Of a DNA stretch of 34,098 nucleotides, positions 6,611 through 13,932 are shown in pieces. The notes under the pieces are model-generated. The model did not search any database. It worked only from the letters and a program-made list of their open reading frames with translations, and had not been told where the DNA came from. A program made the position numbers and the translations under genes. Positions within the stretch are counted from its first letter, which is position 1. The number at the start of each line of letters is the position of its first letter. Source of the DNA: a virus. Where the stretch lies: positions 1 through 34,098 of IMG/VR virus record IMGVR_UViG_3300022602_000263. The stretch is one strand, 5' to 3'.

Positions 6611-6765
6611 GTTATTCAATTGCAAAGATGATTGAGTTTGTTTTCACTTATATAATTGTCAATGAATTAAAAAATGATAAACACATTATTCAAGATGATC
6701 TTAGGCAAACATTGCTAGAATATATGTCACTGCGAGTTGATGAAATAAAAAAACAATATAAATGA
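6607..6765 (+). CDS. Small unknown protein, 52 aa, in the AsnB operon
   Basis: The ATG overlaps the AsnB stop (ATGA at 6607-6610), and its own TGA overlaps the next start (ATGA at 6762-6765). Such linked overlaps on both ends are strong evidence of a translated gene. The 52-aa product begins MSYSIAKMIEF, has a short hydrophobic stretch (about 9-18) and is otherwise charged and probably helical (KNDKHIIQDDLRQTLLEYM), ending KKQYK. No family is recognised. It could be a small subunit or adaptor for the synthetase-like enzymes; that is inference from position only. Confidence 0.65.
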   Translation: MSYSIAKMIEFVFTYIIVNELKNDKHIIQDDLRQTLLEYMSLRVDEIKKQYK

Positions 6766-7052
6766 ATCCTACTTTAGATGATATAGATATAGGTTCTATT
6801 ACCTCTCTTGCCCCAGACAGATATATAGTTAAAATATATCCAAATCTTTTTGGAAAAACTTTTTTACCACCATTAAGTTCAGATTTTTTAAAAGAAACAA
6901 TACAACAACCACTTAAAGAATGGTGCGACAATTGTTTTTCTCATGACTATTCATTAAATTTTAGATATAATAGCGGTGATCCATATTGGTCGCTGCTCTT
7001 TTATAGTAGCGAAGATGTAAATATTTTTATGCTGCGATTTGCAAAAAATTAA
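6762..7052 (+). CDS. Unknown protein, 96 aa, last gene of the AsnB operon
   Basis: This 96-aa protein starts in an ATGA overlap with the preceding 52-aa gene. It has an acidic N-terminus (MNPTLDDIDIG), a proline-containing middle (FLPPLSSDFLKETIQQPL) and an aromatic-rich end (SGDPYWSLLFYSSEDVNIF). There are no membrane segments and no recognised catalytic motif. It ends one base before the convergent cupin gene, so this is the end of the operon. Function is unknown. Confidence 0.68.
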   Translation: MNPTLDDIDIGSITSLAPDRYIVKIYPNLFGKTFLPPLSSDFLKETIQQPLKEWCDNCFSHDYSLNFRYNSGDPYWSLLFYSSEDVNIFMLRFAKN

Positions 7053-7053
7053 T

Positions 7054-7710
7054 TTATGTCAATTTACCAGAATTGTCAAGATAAGTGCGGGCTTTAACTG
7101 GATTAGACTGATCTGTTGGACCAGTTTCACTATCTGGTGAAAAACTCCACAAAACTACAGTATTATCTTTAGTTAAAAAGTGGTGCAGTTCCATTCTTGG
7201 TAAGAAAAATAAATCGCCTTTTTTAACATCAATAACTTTATCAAGCAACTCAATACATCCTGCGCCAGCAATTATAAGCCCAATGCGGTGGCTCGGATGA
7301 ATGTGTGGTGTTTGCACCATATTTGGCGGGAAATAATCGTAATTAATAACTGGATCGCCGTCTCTACTTGGGTTAATTGCATTACTATTAGAAGCATTAT
7401 TGATATAACTTAGATTGCCGTGGTTTGTTGGATCGATAATGGTAATTGTATTTTCTAATAATGCTAATCCAGTATAAGATACAACTGCAGCATATGAGTC
7501 TTCACCACAAGATATTTTATATGGTTCAGTAATTGTGCAAGCCGCTGTAACATTTTTTACATCAAATTTTTTACTTTTAATACTAGCATCAGCAAGCATG
7601 ACATAATCTGTGCCTTGAGGATTAAATTTCTTTGTTTGACCTGGTTCTAAACGTGTAATCTTTAAAATCCATCTGTCTTTTGTTTCATAATCACTTTTTA
7701 CCAAATGCAT
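7054..7710 (-). CDS. Cupin-domain protein
   Basis: The C-terminal half of this 218-aa protein is a single cupin barrel. The metal-site segment is TPHIHPSHR (134-142), with H136 and H138 as ligands and H141 a possible third in place of the usual Glu. The second motif is GDLFFLPRMELHH (165-177), with the distal His at 176 or 177. The N-terminal 120 residues are a separate region with no recognised family. Cupins of this size are frequent in marine T4-like phages; the role (sugar isomerase, dioxygenase or binding protein) cannot be told from the sequence. AGGA precedes the ATG. A late-type box lies 65 bp upstream. Confidence 0.75.
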   Translation of the reverse strand: MHLVKSDYETKDRWILKITRLEPGQTKKFNPQGTDYVMLADASIKSKKFDVKNVTAACTITEPYKISCGEDSYAAVVSYTGLALLENTITIIDPTNHGNLSYINNASNSNAINPSRDGDPVINYDYFPPNMVQTPHIHPSHRIGLIIAGAGCIELLDKVIDVKKGDLFFLPRMELHHFLTKDNTVVLWSFSPDSETGPTDQSNPVKARTYLDNSGKLT

Positions 7711-7775
7711 TTTTGACTTTTCCTATGTAAAAAAGTATGTTTTGATGACATATCTATTTTTTTTGTTTTCTGCAG

Positions 7776-7783
7776 TATTTATC
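7776..7783 (-). promoter_or_regulatory. Late-type promoter GATAAATA (minus strand)
   Basis: The plus strand reads TATTTATC. It lies 65 bp upstream of the cupin start, in the AT-rich 154-bp divergent gap (7711-7864) shared with the plus-strand structural operon. The spacing is longer than for most boxes of this kind in the window. Confidence 0.45.
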
Positions 7784-7841
7784 CGTCAATTTTTTTTCCG
7801 TTATTTTTTGATTTAGAACAATTTTTTAATGATTATATTCC

Positions 7842-7849
7842 CATAAATA
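7842..7849 (+). promoter_or_regulatory. Late-type promoter CATAAATA
   Basis: This NATAAATA box lies 15 bp before the ATG at 7865 and would drive the virion structural and gp15-like genes. The leader would be only about 10 nt. Confidence 0.6.
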
Positions 7850-7864
7850 TTATTGGGAAACAGC

Positions 7865-8959
7865 ATGCCACGTTTAAGTTTATATAGAGAAAATCATAGT
7901 AACGATTTTAAGTTTCAGGATAATCGTATCCGTGAAGTTTTTACAGCAGGTGGTGTTGGAATCAATGTTCACAAGTATCTTGGTCCAAAAGATCAAGGTC
8001 AAACCACAGATTTAACACAACCACAATATGGCAGTCAAAGTGTTCAAAATATTCAAGACTTGCTATTCCTTGAAAACCGTGACCGTGCTTACTCACAAGA
8101 CGTGTATGCGCTTCGTGGACACTATACAATCCAAGACAATGACTTTAATTTAAGTCAATTTGGTCTTATGGTAACAAATGATACGCTATACATTACATTC
8201 CATATCAATGATATGAGTGAGCGTCTTGGTCGCAAGATTATGCCAGGCGATGTTTTTGAATTGCCACATCTTCGTGATTATAACCCACTTGACACCACTA
8301 TTCCTGTTGCACTTAAAAAGTTTTATGTGGTTCAAGAAACTACTCGTGCAAGCGAAGGTTATGCGCCAACTTGGTGGCCACATTTATGGCGTTGTAAAGT
8401 TACACCAATGGTCGATAGCCAAGAGTTTAAGGACATTCTTGACCAAGAACAATATCGTGCAGATGGAACTCCAACTGGCAGCACATTAGGTGATTTCTTA
8501 AGCAGTTACAATCTTAATGTTGAAATTAACAATGCAGTAATTGCTCAAGCACAAAGCGATGTTCCAAGCAGCGGTTATAGTGTCAATCAACTGTTTATTC
8601 TACCAACTGCTGATGGGATCAGTCCAGTTACTGTTATACCTGGTTACTTAAGTGGAGATGGAACTGCGCCAAATGGCTTACCAGTAACAGTAAGCACTGA
8701 ATTTCCACTTAACCCACAACAAGGTGAGTATGCGTTACGTACAGACTATGTTCCAGCACGACTGTTCCGTTATAGCGGAACTACTTGGACTGCTATTCAA
8801 GATGTTCAACGCGCTAACATTACTGGTGCTAATAGCAATACACAACTTGGTACATTTATTAATAATAGTGGAACCGTTAAACTTGCAAATGGTTATGCGA
8901 TACCAAGCAGTCAAACACTAAGTAATCTATTCAATCTAACACCAGATAGTTTAGGATAA
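7865..8959 (+). CDS. Conserved virion structural protein (neck/tail region)
   Basis: This 364-aa protein begins MPRLSLYRENHSNDFKF and contains ENRDRAYSQDVYALRG, a QFGLMVTNDTLYITFHINDM block, GDVFELPHLRDYNPLD, and TWWPHLWRCKVTPMVDSQEF. I recognise this pattern as a widely conserved structural protein of marine T4-like phages without a clear T4 counterpart; it resembles neither T4 gp13 nor gp14 from memory. The C-terminal third has an LFRYSGTTWTAIQ segment, a small module also common in such virion proteins. The open frame extends upstream to a TTG at 7853, but the ATG at 7865 fits the family N-terminus. It is followed 4 nt later by the gp15-like gene, placing its product near the head-tail or tail-completion machinery. 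Confidence 0.72.
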   Translation: MPRLSLYRENHSNDFKFQDNRIREVFTAGGVGINVHKYLGPKDQGQTTDLTQPQYGSQSVQNIQDLLFLENRDRAYSQDVYALRGHYTIQDNDFNLSQFGLMVTNDTLYITFHINDMSERLGRKIMPGDVFELPHLRDYNPLDTTIPVALKKFYVVQETTRASEGYAPTWWPHLWRCKVTPMVDSQEFKDILDQEQYRADGTPTGSTLGDFLSSYNLNVEINNAVIAQAQSDVPSSGYSVNQLFILPTADGISPVTVIPGYLSGDGTAPNGLPVTVSTEFPLNPQQGEYALRTDYVPARLFRYSGTTWTAIQDVQRANITGANSNTQLGTFINNSGTVKLANGYAIPSSQTLSNLFNLTPDSLG

Positions 8960-8963
8960 TCAA

Positions 8964-10352
8964 GTGGGTCAATATTTTTACGATAAACAAATTCGCAGAT
9001 TTATGAATCAATTCATTCGTATCTTTGATGAGATGTATGTTGAATTTGGCAAAGATGCTAATGGCAACAGTGTGCTATCGCGTGTTCCAGTTCGCTATGC
9101 TGATACTAATCGCCAAGTAAGTGCTATCTTAAAAAATAACATTGATAATACACTACTCAATGTTCCTATGATGGTGTGTTATATTAAAGAAGTTGACTAT
9201 GACCGTAGTCGTATACAAGAACCAAAATATGTAGATAATACAAGTGTGCGAACTCGTGCAATTGATCCTCTTACTGGAAATGTTAATAGCCAACAAGGAC
9301 AGAATTATTCGCTAAACAGATTGATGCCAGCACCATATAGACTTACAGTTGTTATGGAATTGTGGACAAGCAATTTTGACCAAAAATGTCAGCTTTGGGA
9401 ACAAATATGCTGTATGTTTAATCCAGATATGGAATTGCAAAGTTCACAAAACTACTTTGATTGGGCAAGTTTAAGTTATGTTTTGCTATCAAATACAAAA
9501 TGGACAACTCGTGATATTCCAGTTGGCAGCGATGACCCCATTGATGTTGCTACCTTGACATTTGAAATGCCAATTTGGTTGTCCACACCAGCTAAAATTT
9601 TACGTCTTGGTATTGTTCAAAGTGTGGTTGCTAACACATATGATGCCAATGGCAATCCGCAATTAGCAATTCAGGATGCTGTCAATAATTTGGGTGATCG
9701 ACAATATTTTACTCCGACTGGATATGGCGTAATTGTAAACGGCAGCAATGTAAGCCTGACTCCACAAGGCGGACCTGTTCTTAATAATACAACATTTAAT
9801 ACACCAACAATAAATTCCAATGCAATTGCTTGGTCACCAGTTATCAATTTATTTGGTAATATTGTAAACAATTACAGTATGATGTATCTGACGAATACAA
9901 CAACAGAATCACTTATTACTGGAACAGTTTCATATGACCCAAACAATCAATATAATTTAATTTTTAATGTTGATCCTGCAACTATTCCAACAAATATTCT
10001 GCCAAGCATTGATGCTATCGTAGACCCACGAAAGAATGGACCAGGCATTGGATTGCCTGCTGCATCAACAGGACAACGTTATTTGATTGTAAATCCACTT
10101 GGTAATGCAAGTATTGGCAATGGTGCAGTTGTATGGCAAAATGCTGATACCAGTATCACGCCAGCATTACCAAATGATATCATACAATACAATAGCAATG
10201 CATGGGTTGTTGCTTATCGTCCAAATGCAACAAGTAATTCTTCTTATGTTACAAACACATTCTCTTCACAGCAATATGGTTGGAATGGAACGCAATGGGT
10301 TAAGAGTTGGGAAGGTTATTATCCTGCTGGTCTCTGGTCAATTGTAATTTGA
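8964..10352 (+). CDS. 15: gp15-like tail completion and sheath stabiliser protein
   Basis: Residues 1 to about 220 match the T4 gp15 pattern: an aromatic N-terminus (MGQYFYDKQIRRFMNQF), RVPVRYAD, an LNVPMMVCYIKEVDYD strand, LNRLMPAPYRLTVVMELWT, then ICCMFNPDMELQ and a VATLTFEMPIWLS ending. In T4 gp15 caps the tail and stabilises the sheath. At 462 aa it is far longer than T4 gp15 (272). The extension holds GQRYLIVNPLG, NDIIQYNSNAWVVAY and YGWNGTQWVKSWEGYY, module types seen in marine relatives. The start is GTG, with AGGA about seven bases upstream. It is co-transcribed with the gene before it. Confidence 0.78.
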   Translation: MGQYFYDKQIRRFMNQFIRIFDEMYVEFGKDANGNSVLSRVPVRYADTNRQVSAILKNNIDNTLLNVPMMVCYIKEVDYDRSRIQEPKYVDNTSVRTRAIDPLTGNVNSQQGQNYSLNRLMPAPYRLTVVMELWTSNFDQKCQLWEQICCMFNPDMELQSSQNYFDWASLSYVLLSNTKWTTRDIPVGSDDPIDVATLTFEMPIWLSTPAKILRLGIVQSVVANTYDANGNPQLAIQDAVNNLGDRQYFTPTGYGVIVNGSNVSLTPQGGPVLNNTTFNTPTINSNAIAWSPVINLFGNIVNNYSMMYLTNTTTESLITGTVSYDPNNQYNLIFNVDPATIPTNILPSIDAIVDPRKNGPGIGLPAASTGQRYLIVNPLGNASIGNGAVVWQNADTSITPALPNDIIQYNSNAWVVAYRPNATSNSSYVTNTFSSQQYGWNGTQWVKSWEGYYPAGLWSIVI

Positions 10353-10383
10353 TTTAGTTTGCGATTAGTGTTATTGTATATCT

Positions 10384-10842
10384 ATGAAAAAGAAAAGACC
10401 ATTTATTGCACGTGAACTAACAGCAGTTGGTGCACTTTTTATAAGTCAAAATACTGGTCGTGCACTTTTTCTATTGCGTGATCAAGATACATACAGCAAT
10501 ACATGGTCGTTGGTTGGTGGTCAATTAGAAAGTGGTGAAACACTTTACGGTGGTCTTATTCGTGAAGTTCGTGAAGAAATTGGATTTGAACCTACAATTC
10601 AAAAAGTGCTGCCGCTAGAATATTTTAGTAGCCCAGATGGACATTTTTCATATCACACATTTGTAGTAATTGTCCCTAATGAATTTATTCCAACCTTGAG
10701 TAGCGAACATAAAGGTTATGCATGGTGTGATTTGAGTTCTACACCAAAACCACTGCACCCTGGTTTATATAACAGTTTAAGTAATAAAACCATTAAAGAT
10801 AAACTAAAAACAATTGCAGAAGTTTTAAAAATCGCCTTCTAA
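10384..10842 (+). CDS. Nudix hydrolase
   Basis: This 152-aa protein contains a complete Nudix box from G46 to F68 (G-x5-E-x7-RE-V-x-EE-x-G-F, visible as GGQLESGETLYGG followed by LIREVREEIGF). It would cleave a nucleoside diphosphate linked to another moiety using Mg2+. The substrate is not predictable; phage Nudix enzymes have been linked to dNTP, ADP-ribose, ppGpp or RNA-cap turnover. The length is normal for a single-domain enzyme. No Shine-Dalgarno is seen before the ATG. Its last 18 nt overlap the 3' end of the convergent minus-strand gene. Confidence 0.9.
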   Translation: MKKKRPFIARELTAVGALFISQNTGRALFLLRDQDTYSNTWSLVGGQLESGETLYGGLIREVREEIGFEPTIQKVLPLEYFSSPDGHFSYHTFVVIVPNEFIPTLSSEHKGYAWCDLSSTPKPLHPGLYNSLSNKTIKDKLKTIAEVLKIAF

Positions 10843-11538
10843 TACTGCTTGACGAATACTTATTTCATGATAATTTGGATATTTCTTTAATTCATTATTG
10901 AAATCAAAACTGTGTTCTGTGCGCACACGGTAAAAATGCACATCACTATAAACGCGCACAACATTGGTCAAGTGTGCGTTGTGTTTTTCATAATTATAAT
11001 CAAAGTCGTCATACCCAAGAGTGTTTGCATAAATGTTAGTATGCACATCTCCACAACCATCAAACCCAAATAAGAATACTTTTTTTGCACCGTCAAATGC
11101 AGCAAGAAACGCAGCAGTGCTACCACTATCCATATACCATATATTAGGAATTAAATTTGTATCTTGATACCCAACCCATAAATCATTTTGTAAAAAAATC
11201 TTACTTGCTTCTATTGGATATGTGTTGTCACCAAAGAAAATATTAGTTTTAAAAATATAATAATCTGCTTGTGTGTCACGATATGCTGCATTACAAGCAT
11301 AGGTTGTTTTATAGCCTTCAATAACTCGTTTATTATTTTGATTTAACAGGAATTGAATATTTGGGTCTAATCTACTAACACCATTACCTAATACGATAGC
11401 ATTTGATACACTACGATCATATGGAAAGTCACGTGGTGTGACAAATAGAGATTTCATTTGTGTAGTATTAGTGTCAACATAGGTGATAGTTTCACCTGTA
11501 TAATCTCTGCGATAAATTGGTTCGTTTAACTGTGGCAT
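10825..11538 (-). CDS. Unknown Rossmann-like protein (GNGxSR / LFGFD motifs)
   Basis: This 237-aa protein has a pattern I have met in phage hypothetical proteins: AIVLGNGVSRLD at 47-58 (probable nucleotide or sugar-nucleotide binding turn), YACNAAYRD, DSGSTAAFLAAF, then KVFLFGFDGCGD. The motif order loosely resembles DUF115/MptE-like and sugar-transfer enzymes, but no function is established. AAGGA precedes the ATG, and an AATAAATA late-type box lies 18 bp upstream, overlapping the stop codon of the fibre gene before it. Lying at the end of the fibre block, it may act on a tail or surface component, but that is inference. Confidence 0.6.
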   Translation of the reverse strand: MPQLNEPIYRRDYTGETITYVDTNTTQMKSLFVTPRDFPYDRSVSNAIVLGNGVSRLDPNIQFLLNQNNKRVIEGYKTTYACNAAYRDTQADYYIFKTNIFFGDNTYPIEASKIFLQNDLWVGYQDTNLIPNIWYMDSGSTAAFLAAFDGAKKVFLFGFDGCGDVHTNIYANTLGYDDFDYNYEKHNAHLTNVVRVYSDVHFYRVRTEHSFDFNNELKKYPNYHEISIRQAVLEGDF

Positions 11539-11556
11539 ATCTTTCCTTGTAAAAAA

Positions 11557-11564
11557 TATTTATT
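11557..11564 (-). promoter_or_regulatory. Late-type promoter AATAAATA (minus strand)
   Basis: The plus strand reads TATTTATT. It lies 18 bp upstream of the start at 11538 and overlaps the stop codon of the preceding fibre gene. Confidence 0.6.
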
Positions 11565-13647
11565 AGAATCTACCTACCGCTATTTCAATCTTTTTAATAC
11601 TATTATCACTGATGATATCCATGCTTTTACCTATGATACAGCCTGGTTCATATAATGATTTATCCATTGCACAAGCAACACCCTTTTGATCGCTGCTAAC
11701 CAATAGCGTTCCTTTTGCAACAGGACCGCGCACTAAACACGGAACTCGACCAGTAAGTGCTATTGGTAACCAATTATCTTGTTCAAAATTATCATTCATT
11801 AGATAAGCTGGATTAGTAGAAACTACACCTGCAACTGCTGTATCATGTGATTGTGTTGATACTGTAACATCGAGATCGCCGCCAAATATCATAACTGTGC
11901 CAGGTGCATAATAATCATCCGCATGATACATTTCGGCCAAGTCTGCGTATTTTGCTGTGGTTGATGTTCCTTGAAATGAAGATGCATAAACAGTATTCCA
12001 CCACAGCGATGAGTTTCCAAGATTATAACTCACGTTAGCAGCTGGTTTTAAATTAGTACCATCAAAACCCCATCGTAAAACTCCAGCAGTATCACCAAAT
12101 GCATGCCAATAATTGTCTTGTTCAGTATAAAAAGTAGTAGCCCATCCACTATTTGTCCTTACTCTTAATCCAGCCCTGTTTCCAGTTGCTGCATTTGAAT
12201 TTAAAATATCAATGAAAGTTGGATTAGTATTGCCAGCTACAGTGACTTGTAATACGCCGCTCATAGAAAGAGAACTGAGATTACCTAAACTTGTTATATT
12301 AGGCTGCGCTGCGGTTGATATTGTTCCAGTAAGTGTAGCACCAGTATTACCAATTGTGCCAGCATTGATTGTAGGTGCAGCAATTGTATCGGTAGTTGTT
12401 ATTGTTTGTGTATTAACAAATGTTGTATTGCCAGCGATTGACAAATTGCCGCCAACAAATAAGTTACCACCAACACCAACACCACCACTAACTACTAAAG
12501 CACCAGTAGTTGTAGAGTTTGATGTAGTAGTGCTGTTTGATACAAGATTACCACTTACATAATTGTATTGTAGGTAGGATGCACCACCAAAAGAACTGCC
12601 ATTTGCAAATTGCACAAAGGTATTTGATCCACCAGGTGTTCCACTACCGCCACCACCAGTAAAGGCTAAACCATTACTATAGTAATATGCAGCACTATAA
12701 GTTGCAGTGTTAGCAATAAAATTAGCGGCATAAACGTTTGCAGTCTGTGCAGTGATATTACCTGTGGTAATAAGTGTAGCACCAGTAAAGTTTGCTCCAC
12801 TATTTCCGATTGTGCCTGCATTTACCGTTACTGCTGCAACAGTTCCAAGAGTTACAGTGCTATAACTTGGTGTAATAATGTTGCCATTATCATACATGCG
12901 CATTACTTCATTAAGTGCAGAACCACTAAAAGTGCTAAATGCAATTTGACCAACGGCTGTAGATGATGAACTGTTTGTTACAGAGATACGAGCAGTATTA
13001 ACAAATGAGTTTGAACCAGGCGGCTTTGATATAAAGTCAATTTTACTTTGTATACCGCTGCCACTGCCATTACTACCTTGAAGTTCAAGAGCACCAATAC
13101 CAGTCACTTGGTTACCAGTATCACCAAGACGTGCACCTATAATAGTTAGATATGCGCTACTGCCAGGTATTAAGCCAATGTTTTGAACACCAGTTAACGT
13201 AGTTGTAGAACCAATTAAAATATTTGCAGCATAAATGTTACCACCAACTCCTAGTCCACCTGCAAGAACAAGAGCACCAGTTGATGTTGAACTGGTTTGA
13301 GTTGTGCTATTAGATACAAGGTTACCGCTTGTTTTATTATACTGTAGATATGTTGCGCCAGAAAATGTTCCGTTATCATTAAACTGAACCATTGTGTTGC
13401 TGCCGCCAGCAGGCGTAGTTATTGGTGAACCATTACTATAAAGATAATAGTTACTGTAATAAGCATTAGCGACCGCACTATTTGTTGTTGATAAGTTTCC
13501 ACTTGTAATATTGCCACTAACAGATAAGTTTGAAAAATTTGGTGTGGTAGCAACCACGCTCCACGTATTTTGCGCACTGTTGTACACATAGGTAGTGTTG
13601 TTAACAGTTGCTTGCTGACCATTTGTTGGGCTACTTGGAAAACTCAT
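11563..13647 (-). CDS. Tail fibre protein with G2-like C-terminal domain
   Basis: This 694-aa protein starts with a short virion-type N-terminus (FPSSPTNGQQATVNN). It continues with shuffled fibre modules: two GALVxxGGxGVGGN blocks, two INAGTIGN-type blocks, and NVYAANFIANTATYS/YYYSNG segments. The C-terminal 137 residues (from about 558) begin FQGTSTTAKYADLAE and include PGTVMIFGG, VAGVVSTNPAYLM and ALTGRVP, a domain resembling the peptidase G2 autoprocessing/trimerisation domain of fibres. It is homologous to the end of the 16899-18053 product. Expect a trimeric, beta-rich fibre that may cut itself. There is no Shine-Dalgarno, and a CCTAAATA box lies only 5 bp before the ATG. Confidence 0.8.
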   Translation of the reverse strand: MSFPSSPTNGQQATVNNTTYVYNSAQNTWSVVATTPNFSNLSVSGNITSGNLSTTNSAVANAYYSNYYLYSNGSPITTPAGGSNTMVQFNDNGTFSGATYLQYNKTSGNLVSNSTTQTSSTSTGALVLAGGLGVGGNIYAANILIGSTTTLTGVQNIGLIPGSSAYLTIIGARLGDTGNQVTGIGALELQGSNGSGSGIQSKIDFISKPPGSNSFVNTARISVTNSSSSTAVGQIAFSTFSGSALNEVMRMYDNGNIITPSYSTVTLGTVAAVTVNAGTIGNSGANFTGATLITTGNITAQTANVYAANFIANTATYSAAYYYSNGLAFTGGGGSGTPGGSNTFVQFANGSSFGGASYLQYNYVSGNLVSNSTTTSNSTTTGALVVSGGVGVGGNLFVGGNLSIAGNTTFVNTQTITTTDTIAAPTINAGTIGNTGATLTGTISTAAQPNITSLGNLSSLSMSGVLQVTVAGNTNPTFIDILNSNAATGNRAGLRVRTNSGWATTFYTEQDNYWHAFGDTAGVLRWGFDGTNLKPAANVSYNLGNSSLWWNTVYASSFQGTSTTAKYADLAEMYHADDYYAPGTVMIFGGDLDVTVSTQSHDTAVAGVVSTNPAYLMNDNFEQDNWLPIALTGRVPCLVRGPVAKGTLLVSSDQKGVACAMDKSLYEPGCIIGKSMDIISDNSIKKIEIAVGRF

Positions 13648-13652
13648 AAAGA

Positions 13653-13660
13653 TATTTAGG
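13653..13660 (-). promoter_or_regulatory. CCTAAATA late-like box close to a start codon (minus strand)
   Basis: The plus strand reads TATTTAGG. The same CCTAAATATC word precedes the starts at 22388 and 31662, where spacing is 18-21 bp. Here it is only 5 bp from the ATG at 13647, so as a promoter it would give a leaderless RNA. Confidence 0.35.
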
Positions 13661-13665
13661 AGATA

Positions 13666-13929
13666 TTAGCCTATGGATATAGTGTCAGGCGCATCTGGAT
13701 GTTGAAATTTGTAAAATGCCGTTATGTGATAACACATATTTTGAGAATCAAAAGCATAGCCTTCAATTTCTGCTGCTGGCCAGTTACCACTATCTCTTAA
13801 TGCCATAAGATTAACATAATCCATATTAGCAGAGTCTAATGGTACAAATGAAGTTACACCATTGATGTCAACTTGAATGCTATTTTGATTACCCATAAAA
13901 TCTTTTGTGTACTGTGCGTTTTGATACAT
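13666..13929 (-). CDS. Small tail-fibre-associated protein
   Basis: This 87-aa protein follows the pattern of short phage proteins found next to fibre genes: NSIQVDINGVTSFVPLDSANMDY, with an Ile/Val-Asp-Gly-V turn followed by VPLD-AN-Y, then a polar helix and an aromatic end (CYHITAFYKFQHPDAP). The exact role is unknown; fibre assembly or attachment is a reasonable guess. GGAG sits upstream of the ATG. The start lies 3 nt after the end of the 978-aa fibre gene, so the two are probably co-expressed. Confidence 0.62.
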   Translation of the reverse strand: MYQNAQYTKDFMGNQNSIQVDINGVTSFVPLDSANMDYVNLMALRDSGNWPAAEIEGYAFDSQNMCYHITAFYKFQHPDAPDTISIG

Positions 13930-13932
13930 AAC

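Noticed and set aside
2753-7052. Lasso-peptide or similar RiPP cluster, because of asparagine-synthetase homologs near small ORFs
   Set aside because: There is no leader protease or recognisable precursor peptide, and AsnB here has a complete glutaminase, unlike lasso cyclases' usual context. Kept only as a remote possibility.
7741-7841. T-rich stretch in the divergent gap as a terminator
   Set aside because: There are runs of T but no GC-rich stem before them on either strand.
7853-7864. TTG start for the structural protein
   Set aside because: It would add only four residues, and the ATG at 7865 gives the N-terminus (MPRLSLYR) I recognise in relatives.
10825-10842. 18-bp convergent overlap between the Nudix gene and the GNGxSR gene as a regulatory antisense
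   Set aside because: Short 3' overlaps are common in compact phage genomes (also at 1508-1511); nothing else suggests regulation.
12212-12562. Long plus-strand open frames rich in Pro, Val and Leu opposite the fibre genes (also near 16196, 19090 and 21853)
   Set aside because: They are antisense shadows of Gly/Ala/Thr/Asn-rich fibre coding sequence, with no ribosome sites or recognisable domains.
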